Shown here: piece after piece, positions 44,767 through 53,308 of the stretch
How the letters are laid out: each line of letters starts with the position of its first letter
Position numbering within the stretch: the first letter of the stretch is position 1
Assembly (NCBI RefSeq): GCF_041929845.1
Contig: NZ_JBHEEH010000003.1
Coordinates: forward strand, 1-64,000
Source: Paenochrobactrum pullorum
GTDB lineage: Bacteria; Pseudomonadota; Alphaproteobacteria; Rhizobiales; Rhizobiaceae
Direction of reading: 5' to 3'
DNA length: 64,000 nucleotides
Notes under the pieces: model-generated
Told to the model about the DNA's origin: nothing
What the model saw: only the letters and a program-made list of their open reading frames with translations
Databases searched by the model: none
Made by a program: the position numbers and the translations under genes

Positions 44767-46083
44767 ATGTCATTAACGATACGTGGATTGGTTGGAGCCG
44801 GTTTTATGGCTGCCTTGTCGATGACGGCAAGTGCGGAAACGATTACGGTTGCAACGGTCAACAATGGCGATATGATCCGCATGCAGGGTCTGATGCCGGA
44901 GTTTAAAGCCCTTCATCCTGATATTGATGTTGAATGGGTCACTTTGGAAGAAAACGTGCTGCGCCAGCGCGTCACCACCGACATCGCCACGCAAGGCGGC
45001 CAGTATGATGTGTTGACCATCGGCAATTATGAAGTGCCGATCTGGGCCAAACAGGGCTGGTTGCTGCCGCTTGACAATCTCGGCGATGATTATGACGCAG
45101 CCGATCTTTTACCAGCTGTTGCCGCATCGGTCAGTCTAGACGACAAGCTTTATGCCGTCCCGTTTTATGCGGAAAGTTCGATGCTGATGTATCGCACAGA
45201 CTTGCTTGAAAAAGCGGGACTGACCATGCCGGAAAATCCGACATGGGAATTTGTGCGTGAAGCTGCTGAGAAAATGACGGATAAAAATGCCGGTGTCTTC
45301 GGCATTTGTTTGCGCGGGAAAGCCGGTTGGGGTGAAAACATGGCGCTTCTGCCTGCCATGTCCAACTCGATGGGCGCGCGTATGTTCGATATGGACTGGA
45401 AGCCGCAATTTGACAGTCCGGAATGGAAAAAAACCATCGATACCTATCTGGATCTGATGACCAATTTTGGCCCTCCGGGTGCATCTTCCAATGGTTTCAA
45501 TGAAACATTGGCACTGTTCCAAACAGGTAAATGCGGCATGTGGATTGATGCAACTGTTGCTTCATCCTTCATCTCAAATCCAAAAGACTCAACCGTTGCC
45601 GACAAGGTTGGTTTTGCCAAATCTCCAAGTGGAGAAGGTATCGACAATCATGGCAATTGGCTTTGGTCATGGAACCTGGCTATTCCGAAAACATCTAAAA
45701 AAGCTGATGCCGCCCAGACTTTCGTCGCTTGGGCAACTTCCAAAGCCTATCTGGATCTGGTCGCCAAAAAAGAAGGCATTGCCAATGTGCCTCCGGGCAC
45801 ACGCACATCGCTTTATGAAAATCCAGAATATCTGAAGGAAGCACCATTTGCCAAGGTAACACTTGAAGCAATCATGGCTGCAAATACACAACATCCTTCA
45901 GTTCAGGAGGTGCCTTATACAGGTGGTCAGTTCGTAGCCATTCCTGAATATCAGGCTATCGGCACGGCAGTCGGGCAACAGTTTTCTGCAGCTCTTGCAG
46001 GTAGTGTCACCGGTGATGCAGCCAGAGCCACTGCGCAGCAGCTGGCAACCCGCGAGATGACCCGCGGCGGTTATATCAAATAA
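44767..46083 (+). CDS. smoE: Polyol (sorbitol/mannitol) binding protein, SmoE-like
   Basis: 438 residues from ATG 44767 (GGGAGGGG upstream). Signal peptide of about 25 residues ends near MTASAE. Family 1 solute-binding protein features: FKALHPDIDVEWVTLEENVL, VLTIGNYEVPIWAKQGWLLPLD, YAVPFYAESSMLMYRTDLLEKAG, and a long C-terminal lobe. Gene order matches rhizobial/Rhodobacter smoEFGK operons for sorbitol, mannitol and related polyols. A strong hairpin follows immediately. Confidence 0.82.
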   Translation: MSLTIRGLVGAGFMAALSMTASAETITVATVNNGDMIRMQGLMPEFKALHPDIDVEWVTLEENVLRQRVTTDIATQGGQYDVLTIGNYEVPIWAKQGWLLPLDNLGDDYDAADLLPAVAASVSLDDKLYAVPFYAESSMLMYRTDLLEKAGLTMPENPTWEFVREAAEKMTDKNAGVFGICLRGKAGWGENMALLPAMSNSMGARMFDMDWKPQFDSPEWKKTIDTYLDLMTNFGPPGASSNGFNETLALFQTGKCGMWIDATVASSFISNPKDSTVADKVGFAKSPSGEGIDNHGNWLWSWNLAIPKTSKKADAAQTFVAWATSKAYLDLVAKKEGIANVPPGTRTSLYENPEYLKEAPFAKVTLEAIMAANTQHPSVQEVPYTGGQFVAIPEYQAIGTAVGQQFSAALAGSVTGDAARATAQQLATREMTRGGYIK

Positions 46084-46097
46084 ACCGGCGCTTTATT

Positions 46098-46140
46098 GCT
46101 ACGCCCCCATCCAACGGGATGGGGGCGTAGCTTTCTTGTT
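46098..46140 (+). terminator. Intra-operon attenuating terminator
   Basis: A 15-bp GC-rich perfect stem (arm GCTACGCCCCCATCC) with loop AACG is followed by TTTCTTGTT. It lies between the binding-protein and permease genes. Such hairpins often let the binding protein be made in excess over the membrane parts, by partial termination and by protecting the upstream message. Confidence 0.8.
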
Positions 46141-46252
46141 ATCAAGCTCTAACTGGCATGATCAATATTTCCATTGATTGTTTCGCATTAAAATAATCCT
46201 GCTCATCCGTGTTATTTTGCTGAACAGGATTAATCAGACAAGGCACAAAGAC

Positions 46253-47125
46253 ATGGCCACACAAGCATCGCGCTCGGCAAGTCGCCTGATGATTTCGCCC
46301 GCAGTTATCCTGTTATTATTATGGATGATTGTACCGCTGGGCATGACCATCTGGTTTTCGTTTCTGCGCTATAATCTTTTGATGCCGGACGCGATTAGTT
46401 TTTCAGGCTTCGAAAACTATCACTATTTTTTCACCGATCCTGCCTTCTGGCCAGCTTTATTGAATACATTGATTTTGGTTCTGGGCGTGCTGGCGATCAC
46501 CACCATCGGCGGCACCTTGCTGGCATTGTTGCTTGATCAGCCAATATTGGGGCAAGGTCTTGTCCGTGTTTTAGTGATTGCGCCTTTTTTCATCATGCCG
46601 ACGGTTTCGGCTCTGGTTTGGAAAAACATGTTTTTCAATCCGGTTAACGGATTGTTCGGCTGGGCCGCGCGCAGCCTCGGTTTTGCGCCGATTGATTTTC
46701 TAGCCCAATATTCCTTGCTGTCGATCATCATCATTGTTGCATGGCAATGGCTGCCTTTTGCCACCCTGATCCTTTTAACAGCGCTGCAATCGCTCGACCG
46801 TGAACAATTGGAAGCAGCCGAAATGGATGGCGCCGGAGCGTTCTCCCGCTTTTACCATATCATGCTGCCGCATCTGGCTCGCGCAACAACCGTTGTCATT
46901 TTGATCCAGACTATTTTCTTGCTGTCCATTTTTGCCGAAATTCTTGTGACCACCAATGGCGGCCCCGGCACATCATCAACCAATCTAACCTATCTCGTTT
47001 ATGCTCAGTCATTGCTGCAATTCGATGTCGGCCTTGGTTCTGCCGGCGGCATTGTTGCGGTCATTTTAGCTAATATTGTCGCGATCTTCCTGATGCGGAT
47101 GATCGGGCGTAATCTGGAGACGTGA
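46253..47125 (+). CDS. smoF: Polyol ABC transporter permease, SmoF-like
   Basis: 290 residues from ATG 46253; upstream in-frame codons to 46178 overlap the post-terminator region and are unlikely. Six membrane segments, MalF-class pattern: ISPAVILLLLWMIVPLGMTIW at the start and the EAA loop REQLEAAEMDGAGAFSRFYHIMLP near 190. It spans the inner membrane with the 47127 product and ends one base before that gene. Confidence 0.82.
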   Translation: MATQASRSASRLMISPAVILLLLWMIVPLGMTIWFSFLRYNLLMPDAISFSGFENYHYFFTDPAFWPALLNTLILVLGVLAITTIGGTLLALLLDQPILGQGLVRVLVIAPFFIMPTVSALVWKNMFFNPVNGLFGWAARSLGFAPIDFLAQYSLLSIIIIVAWQWLPFATLILLTALQSLDREQLEAAEMDGAGAFSRFYHIMLPHLARATTVVILIQTIFLLSIFAEILVTTNGGPGTSSTNLTYLVYAQSLLQFDVGLGSAGGIVAVILANIVAIFLMRMIGRNLET

Positions 47126-47126
47126 T

Positions 47127-47960
47127 ATGAGCAAACGAAATCATAGCTCAAAGCGTGTTCTGGCTTTCACAATTCTGGCATGGGTTGTGGCTCTGATCAT
47201 CTTCTTTCCGATTTTGTGGACGATTTTGACATCCTTCAAAACGGAAGCAGATGCGATTGCCAGCCCGCCCAAGTTCCTGAATTTCGACTGGACGCTTGAC
47301 AGCTACCGTGCTGTGCAGGAGCGCTCGAATTATTTCCTGCATTTCCGCAATTCGGTCATCATTTCATTGGGCTCGACCGTACTGGCTTTGCTGATTGCCA
47401 TCCCCGCTGCATGGTCGATGGCATTTGTGCCGGGCAAACGCACCAAAGATGTGCTGATGTGGATGCTTTCCACCAAAATGATGCCGTCTGTCGGCGTGCT
47501 GATCCCGATTTATATGCTGTTTCGGGATGCAGGTTTGCTCGACAGTCTGCTGGGTATTACCTTCATTTTAACTCTTATCAATCTGCCCATCGTGGTGTGG
47601 ATGCTTTATACTTATTTCAAAGAGATTCCGGTGGAAATTCTGGAAGCTGCCCGCATGGACGGCGCAACTTTGCGCGCCGAAATCATCCATGTTTTAACGC
47701 CGATGGCAGTTCCCGGCATTGCATCCACATTATTGCTTAATATCATTCTGGCGTGGAATGAAAGCTTCTGGACGCTTAATCTGACCACGGCCAATGCAGG
47801 CCCCCTCACTACATTCATTGCCAGTTATTCCAGCCCAGAAGGGCTGTTCTACGCCAAACTTTCCGCGGCTTCGACACTCGCAATCGCCCCCATTCTCATT
47901 CTTGGCTGGTTCAGTCAGAAGCAACTGGTGCGCGGCCTGACTTTCGGCGCTGTCAAATAA
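47127..47960 (+). CDS. smoG: Polyol ABC transporter permease, SmoG-like
   Basis: 277 residues, MalG class, six membrane segments. TILTSFKTEADAIASPPKFLNF follows the first helix. The EAA loop is VEILEAARMDGATLRAEIIHVLTP near 180. The C-terminus ends KQLVRGLTFGAVK, typical of this class. It pairs with SmoF and is powered by the 47981 ATPase. One base separates it from smoF. Confidence 0.82.
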   Translation: MSKRNHSSKRVLAFTILAWVVALIIFFPILWTILTSFKTEADAIASPPKFLNFDWTLDSYRAVQERSNYFLHFRNSVIISLGSTVLALLIAIPAAWSMAFVPGKRTKDVLMWMLSTKMMPSVGVLIPIYMLFRDAGLLDSLLGITFILTLINLPIVVWMLYTYFKEIPVEILEAARMDGATLRAEIIHVLTPMAVPGIASTLLLNIILAWNESFWTLNLTTANAGPLTTFIASYSSPEGLFYAKLSAASTLAIAPILILGWFSQKQLVRGLTFGAVK

Positions 47961-47980
47961 GCGGATTAAAGGAATACAAT

Positions 47981-48979
47981 ATGGGACAGATCGAACTCAA
48001 AAGCGTCACCAAAAGTTTTGGCTCAACGCAAGTTATCCAACCCTTGGATTTAAGCATCAATAAGGGTGAATTCGTGGTATTTGTCGGGCCGTCCGGTTGC
48101 GGTAAATCCACGCTTTTGCGCCTGATTGCAGGGCTTGAAGACATTACATCCGGCACAATCTCTATTGATAGCAAAGACGCAAGCAATCTTGCACCGGCAA
48201 AACGCGGACTGGCTATGGTTTTCCAATCTTATGCGCTTTATCCGCATATGAGTGTGCGTAAAAACATTGCATTCCCGTTGAAAATGGCAGGAATGGCACA
48301 AAATGAAATTACCAAACGCGTTGAAACCGCTGCACAAACATTAAACCTTACGGCCTATCTTGATCGGCGCCCCGGCCAGCTTTCAGGCGGCCAGCGCCAG
48401 CGCGTTGCCATCGGGCGTGCCATTGTGCGCGAACCGTCAGCTTTTTTGTTTGACGAACCATTGTCCAATCTGGATGCGGCATTGCGGGTGAATATGCGGC
48501 TTGAAATTGCCGAACTGCACCAAAAACTTAAAACAACCATGATCTATGTCACCCATGATCAGGTGGAAGCCATGACTTTGGCCGACAAAATTGTGGTTTT
48601 ACAAGCAGGCCGGATCGAGCAAATCGGTACACCGCTGGAGCTTTATCACAAGCCAAAAAACCGATTTGTTGCAGGCTTTATCGGTAGCCCGAAAATGAAT
48701 TTCATTGAAGGCGAAGAAGCACAGGCCAAAGGTGTACATGCGATCGGCATCCGTCCCGAACATATTAAGGTCAGCAATGATAATGGCCTGTGGACTGGCA
48801 CTGTCACCGTTGCCGAGCATATGGGCTCGGACACCTATCTGCATGTGCAAACCAAACATGGTGTTATCAATGTGCGTGTTGACGGCTCGTTCACCGCACG
48901 CAATGGCGACCAGGTATTTCTAACCCCCGATCAAACTCAACTTCATCACTTCGACAGCGAAGGACTGGCACTGGCATGA
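47981..48979 (+). CDS. smoK: Polyol ABC transporter ATPase, SmoK-like
   Basis: 332 residues of the MalK/UgpC type: Walker A GPSGCGKST (37-45), MVFQSYALYPHM, signature LSGGQRQRVAIGRAIV, Walker B FLFDEPLSNLDAALR, H-loop YVTHDQVEAMT, and a TOBE domain with IGIRPEHIKVS. It resembles ThuK at 8610 but is a separate gene. Its stop overlaps the dehydrogenase start as ATGA, tying import to the first oxidation step. Confidence 0.88.
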   Translation: MGQIELKSVTKSFGSTQVIQPLDLSINKGEFVVFVGPSGCGKSTLLRLIAGLEDITSGTISIDSKDASNLAPAKRGLAMVFQSYALYPHMSVRKNIAFPLKMAGMAQNEITKRVETAAQTLNLTAYLDRRPGQLSGGQRQRVAIGRAIVREPSAFLFDEPLSNLDAALRVNMRLEIAELHQKLKTTMIYVTHDQVEAMTLADKIVVLQAGRIEQIGTPLELYHKPKNRFVAGFIGSPKMNFIEGEEAQAKGVHAIGIRPEHIKVSNDNGLWTGTVTVAEHMGSDTYLHVQTKHGVINVRVDGSFTARNGDQVFLTPDQTQLHHFDSEGLALA

Positions 48980-49746
48980 GACTGAAAGATAAAACCGCAA
49001 TCATCACCGGTGCAGCACGCGGTATCGGAAAAGCTTTTGCCACCCGTTATGTTGCCGAAGGTGCCCATGTCGCCATTGCCGATATTAATCTGGCCGCCGC
49101 GGAAGCCACCGCGCAGGAAATAGGCCCACAGGCTTTTGCCGTTCATCTTGATGTCACCAAACAAGACAGCATAGATCAGGCGGTGAAAACTGTCGAAGAA
49201 AAGCGTGGCGGCATTGATATTTTGGTCAATAACGCAGCATTATTCGATCTCGCACCCATCGTTGAAATTACCCGTGAAAGCTATGACCGCCTGTTTGCCA
49301 TCAACGTATCCGGTACGCTTTTCATGATGCAATCGGTTGCCCGCTCGATGATTGCGCGTGATAAGGGGGGCAAGATCATCAATATGGCCAGCCAGGCCGG
49401 ACGACGCGGAGAGCCGCTTGTCGCCGTTTATTGCGCGACCAAAGCCGCCGTCATTTCTTTGACCCAATCCGCCGGTTTGAACCTCATTCAGCATGGCATC
49501 AACGTGAACGCGATTGCACCAGGTGTCGTGGATGGTGAGCATTGGGACGGTGTCGATGCATTATTTGCAAAATATGAAAACCGGCCTTTAGGCGAAAAGA
49601 AAAAGATTGTCGGTGCCGAAGTGCCGTTGGGCCGTATGGCACAAGCTGAAGATTTGACCGGCATGGCCGTTTTCTTAGCTTCAAAAGACGCTGATTATAT
49701 TGTTTCCCAGACATATAATGTCGACGGCGGCAACTGGATGAGCTGA
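48976..49746 (+). CDS. smoS: Sorbitol/galactitol-type short-chain dehydrogenase
   Basis: 256 residues. Classical SDR: cofactor motif TGAARGIGKAF (11-21), ADINLAAAEA for NAD preference, NNAALFD, and the catalytic Ser/Tyr/Lys with YCATKAA near 153. The rhizobial and Rhodobacter SmoS proteins oxidise sorbitol to fructose (and galactitol to tagatose), and the gene sits at this place in the operon. It stands one base before the mannitol dehydrogenase gene. The substrate is inferred from context plus overall similarity. Confidence 0.82.
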   Translation: MRLKDKTAIITGAARGIGKAFATRYVAEGAHVAIADINLAAAEATAQEIGPQAFAVHLDVTKQDSIDQAVKTVEEKRGGIDILVNNAALFDLAPIVEITRESYDRLFAINVSGTLFMMQSVARSMIARDKGGKIINMASQAGRRGEPLVAVYCATKAAVISLTQSAGLNLIQHGINVNAIAPGVVDGEHWDGVDALFAKYENRPLGEKKKIVGAEVPLGRMAQAEDLTGMAVFLASKDADYIVSQTYNVDGGNWMS

Positions 49747-49747
49747 T

Positions 49748-51214
49748 ATGACACTTTCTGATAAAACGCTTAATCACCTGCCGGAAGGCATTCGCCGTCC
49801 TGTCTATGACCGCGCAAAACTCAAAGCCGGTATCGTCCATATTGGTTGCGGTAATTTCCACCGCGCCCATATGGCCGTTTATCTTGATGATTTGTTTAAT
49901 TTAGGCGAAGGCCATGAATGGGCAATCATCGGCGCGGGTGTGCGTGCCAATGACGCGCAAATGCGTGAAGTTTTGAGCAAACAGGACTTTTTGTCATCGG
50001 TGATCGAACTTGATCCCGCTGGCAAAAGTGCCCGTATTGTCGGTGCGATGATCGATTTTCTGCCGGTTGAAAAAGGCAATCACGCACTGATTACAGCCAT
50101 GAGCAATCCTTCCATCCGCATCGTTTCATTAACGGTTACGGAAGGCGGCTATTATATCGACCCCAAAACCGGCAGCTTCAGTCCGGATCATCCGGATATC
50201 GTTTATGACGGTGCCCATCCGGACAAGCCCGAAACGGCTTTTGGCGCCATCATTGCGGCACTGAAAATTCGCCGCCAGAATGGTGATGCGCCTTTCACAG
50301 TGATGTGCTGTGATAATGTTCCGCATAATGGCAATGTCACCCGCGATGCTGTCGTTGGTCTGGCTCAATTATCTGATCCGGATTTTGCCCGTTGGATAAG
50401 CGATCAAGTCGCTTTTCCAAACAGCATGGTAGACCGGATCACCCCTGCGACCGGCAAACGCGAGCTTGAATTAGCCCAATCTTTGGGGCTTGATGACAAA
50501 GCGCCTGTAACCTGCGAACCATTCCGGCAATGGGTGATGGAAGATAATTTTCCGGCCGGCCGGCCAGCTCTTGAAAAGGTTAAGGTGACTTTTACCAACG
50601 AAGTGCATCGCTTTGAAACGATGAAAATTCGTATTCTCAACGGTGGTCATGCCATTATTGCTTATCCGGCAGGTTTACGAGACATAGAATTTGTGCATGA
50701 AGCGATGGAAGATGAGCAAATCCGGACTTTTCTTGATCATATCGAGAGCAATGAAATTTTACCGATAGTTCCTCCTGTGCCCGATACAGAGCTTGATGCT
50801 TATAAAAAATTGATTATTGAGCGCTTTTCCAACCCTGACATTGGCGACACGATCCGCCGTCTCTGTCTTGACGGCTCCAATCGGCAGCCGAAATTTATCA
50901 TCCCATCCATTCAGGATGTAATTGCAAAGGGTGGCGATGCATCAGGCTTGATTCTGCTCTCGGCTTTATGGTGTCGTTATTGTTATGGTGTCAGCGAAAA
51001 CGGTAATGAAATCGCTCCCAATGACCCCAATTGGGAGCGTTTGAAGGCATGCGCCATTGAAGCACGCGATAATCCGGAAATATGGCTTTCCATGCGCGAA
51101 ATCTACGGCGATTTAAACGAAAATACCACCGTCGTAGAAGGCTTTACCAAAGCGCTGAACGATATTTGGTCAGAAGGCAGCCAAACAGTTATTGCCCGTT
51201 TTTTGGCAGCCTGA
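49748..51214 (+). CDS. mtlK: Mannitol 2-dehydrogenase (polyol long-chain)
   Basis: 488 residues of the mannitol dehydrogenase family. N-terminal cofactor region IVHIGCGNFHRAHMAVYLDDL and WAIIGAGVRAND; the family signature with catalytic Lys in FPNSMVDRITPATGK (Lys in this stretch or in MKIRILNGGHAIIAYPAG, which has the conserved N and H). It oxidises D-mannitol (and arabinitol or sorbitol in some relatives) to the ketose with NAD. It closes the polyol operon, and a strong terminator follows. Confidence 0.9.
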   Translation: MTLSDKTLNHLPEGIRRPVYDRAKLKAGIVHIGCGNFHRAHMAVYLDDLFNLGEGHEWAIIGAGVRANDAQMREVLSKQDFLSSVIELDPAGKSARIVGAMIDFLPVEKGNHALITAMSNPSIRIVSLTVTEGGYYIDPKTGSFSPDHPDIVYDGAHPDKPETAFGAIIAALKIRRQNGDAPFTVMCCDNVPHNGNVTRDAVVGLAQLSDPDFARWISDQVAFPNSMVDRITPATGKRELELAQSLGLDDKAPVTCEPFRQWVMEDNFPAGRPALEKVKVTFTNEVHRFETMKIRILNGGHAIIAYPAGLRDIEFVHEAMEDEQIRTFLDHIESNEILPIVPPVPDTELDAYKKLIIERFSNPDIGDTIRRLCLDGSNRQPKFIIPSIQDVIAKGGDASGLILLSALWCRYCYGVSENGNEIAPNDPNWERLKACAIEARDNPEIWLSMREIYGDLNENTTVVEGFTKALNDIWSEGSQTVIARFLAA

Positions 51215-51226
51215 TTATAAGGTTAT

Positions 51227-51260
51227 GATACACCCCGTAAAATTTACGGGGTGTATCTTT
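51227..51260. terminator. Bidirectional terminator
   Basis: A 15-bp perfect stem (arm GATACACCCCGTAAA) with a tiny loop, followed by TTT and an A-run, lies between mtlK (plus) and the lipoprotein gene (minus), which converge here. Confidence 0.8.
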
Positions 51261-51265
51261 AAAAA

Positions 51266-51514
51266 TTATCGTTTACAGGAAGCGGTATAAATCCGGCCGT
51301 TTCTGTCACGATATTGACATTGGCCATTGCGCAGAGTGCGCACCAAATAACCGGTCCCTGCACCCGCAGCAGCACCAATCAGTGCACCTTTACCACCGCC
51401 GGCAATGCCGCCGATCGCAGCACCTGCTGCAGTTCCGATGCTCAAATCTTTTTCTGTCGATGTACAGGCTGACAATGCAAGCACGGCAGCCAAGGCCAAA
51501 CTAATTTTTAACAT
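51266..51514 (-). CDS. Glycine-zipper lipoprotein
   Basis: 82 residues from ATG 51514, preceded by GGAGGAAATC. The lipobox LSAC places the modified Cys at about residue 17, so this is an outer-membrane or periplasmic lipoprotein. The following repeat AAGAAIGGIAGGGKGALIGAAAGAGTGYL, described in part, is a glycine zipper (small residues every fourth place). The tail has two cysteines (GQCQYRD, TASCKR). Similar small proteins are common in the order but uncharacterised. Confidence 0.8.
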   Translation of the reverse strand: MLKISLALAAVLALSACTSTEKDLSIGTAAGAAIGGIAGGGKGALIGAAAGAGTGYLVRTLRNGQCQYRDRNGRIYTASCKR

Positions 51515-51682
51515 GATTTCCTCCAACTGTTATCTGTCAAAAACGACGATAACTTTTTTCAATGTCCAGTGCGGACTTATGTAAAGCATACTATATTTAA
51601 AACGGCAGGAACCATAGAAGGTTCCCTCAAACACACGTTAAAGTGACTTTGAACGGATTATAAATGACGACCATACCTTACA

Positions 51683-52456
51683 TTAATCAGCCAGCAAACC
51701 TCTGCGCTGCCAATCATTTTCAGGAATTAAATTGCCGAGTGTATAGTTAAATGATGAGACCTTCATATCATTCAAATTAATTTCACATGTGAAATCAACG
51801 TCATACCATTTTGCATGACTGCGAAAGGCACCACCTCGCATTTTCAAACTGGTTTCAGTCAGTTCGCTTGCTTTGCGCGCCATCATGTCCGGTGGCGTAT
51901 CAGGGCGTGCATGACGAATTTGCTCCAATGCTTCGATACTGCAAATCTGGCTGACACGCTGTTTTGCAGAAAGTGTTCCCAATGCCTGCTTTACCCGTGG
52001 ATCGGAAAGGGCTGCATCAGAATAAATCTGTTTCGCGGCCACCATTTTAATCGTATTTTTTTCAGGCAAATTCACGGAAATATTTGATTTTTCAGCACTG
52101 AGAACAGTATCATCGCCTGATGCTTCATCCTTCTTTTGCTCTGCGGTTTCTTCAACCGGTTCAACCAGTTCAGGCGCTTCAGACGGATTTTCTTGGCCGC
52201 TCAGTGGTTCGATTTCTGCGTTATCATCTTTGTTCTCAACTGCAGATTCAAAAGCTTGGGGTGGCGCTGCCTCATCTGACGGGTCAGCATAATGTTCCTC
52301 TTCAGGTGGTTGAGCTGGCTCAACCAATTCCACGTCTACATGTTCCGGCTCGTCATTATGTGTCGGTACGGGCAATGTGACAAACAAAAATGCCAAGACA
52401 AAAACATGCAAGCCGATGGATATAACTCCACCCCATATGCTATTTTTATCCGGCAT
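51683..52456 (-). CDS. TonB-like anchored DUF930 protein
   Basis: 257 residues. One N-terminal membrane segment (ISIGLHVFVLAFLFVTLPV, 12-30) is followed by an acidic, Pro/Glu-rich linker (30-125) that recalls TonB spanning regions. The C-terminal domain (about 145-257) has DPRVKQALGTLSAKQRVSQIC, CSIEALEQI, GGAFRSHAKWYDVDFTC and IPENDW, the pattern of DUF930, found mainly in rhizobia and relatives. Two conserved Cys pairs may bridge in the periplasm. Function unknown; no TonB C-terminal domain is present. Confidence 0.8.
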   Translation of the reverse strand: MPDKNSIWGGVISIGLHVFVLAFLFVTLPVPTHNDEPEHVDVELVEPAQPPEEEHYADPSDEAAPPQAFESAVENKDDNAEIEPLSGQENPSEAPELVEPVEETAEQKKDEASGDDTVLSAEKSNISVNLPEKNTIKMVAAKQIYSDAALSDPRVKQALGTLSAKQRVSQICSIEALEQIRHARPDTPPDMMARKASELTETSLKMRGGAFRSHAKWYDVDFTCEINLNDMKVSSFNYTLGNLIPENDWQRRGLLAD

Positions 52457-52594
52457 TAATTCTGCATCTCTTCATTCTGCTATCATTTGACATACATTAA
52501 ATAGAGAATAAAAAGACATGCCGTCAATGAAGATGGCAAATCTCAACCCCGCTGCGCTTCATCCTAGCACAAAAGGCATCGCATTTTTAGCTTT

Positions 52595-53290
52595 TTATGA
52601 CGTGCTATCTGCACGGAAAAGTTCCGCTACAGTTTTAGCCATTTTTGCCGACATTGCTGCTTGCGATTGCAGGCTTGCCAATGCAACATCGGCAATATCT
52701 TCCGGGAAGCGGCTGCCGCGAAAACGCTTGACCATATCAGCAATATAGCCGGTTGAAAACTCGGGATGAAACTGCACCGAGATAGCCGGAAAATCATAAC
52801 GCAAAACACCGAGCGGACAAAAATCATTCCCACCGGCAGGCTTTGCTTGCAGCGGTGCTTTAACGACCTGATCCTGATGCAAAACAAGCACGGGATCGCT
52901 TTCCTGATCGAGCTGATATGTCTGCGTTCCGAAACCCCAGCCTTTTGTTGATTTTTCAACCACGCCGCCATAGGCCTGCGCCATGATCTGATGACCAAAG
53001 CAAATGCCGCATACAGGGATTTTTTTATCCCGCAGACAAATCAAAAAATCTTCCAATGATTTGATCCACTCAATCGGATCATAAACACCATGTCTGGAGC
53101 CGGAAATCACATATGCATCAAATTGTGCAGGGTTTTCCGGTAGTTTCTCGCCGGAAACAATTGATATTGTCTCAAAGTCCGCTTGCGCCAATACCGGCTT
53201 GAGCCAGTTTTCAATCATCACCGGATAAGTGCCGAATTCAGCCTGACATTCTTCAGGTGGCAGACCGGTTTCAATAATGCCAATGCGCAT
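52595..53290 (-). CDS. Class I glutamine amidotransferase
   Basis: 231 residues. The catalytic triad is visible: Cys97 in PVCGICFGHQ, His175 and Glu177 in QFHPEFS. The start MRIGIIETGLPP and the position in a Puu-like gene cluster suggest a hydrolase such as gamma-glutamyl-GABA hydrolase (PuuD role), though it lacks the closest PuuD pattern and is more like GuaA-type stand-alone domains. It follows the aldehyde dehydrogenase gene by 18 bases. Confidence 0.78.
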   Translation of the reverse strand: MRIGIIETGLPPEECQAEFGTYPVMIENWLKPVLAQADFETISIVSGEKLPENPAQFDAYVISGSRHGVYDPIEWIKSLEDFLICLRDKKIPVCGICFGHQIMAQAYGGVVEKSTKGWGFGTQTYQLDQESDPVLVLHQDQVVKAPLQAKPAGGNDFCPLGVLRYDFPAISVQFHPEFSTGYIADMVKRFRGSRFPEDIADVALASLQSQAAMSAKMAKTVAELFRADSTS

Positions 53291-53308
53291 ATTCGTTCCT
53301 TTAACTCG

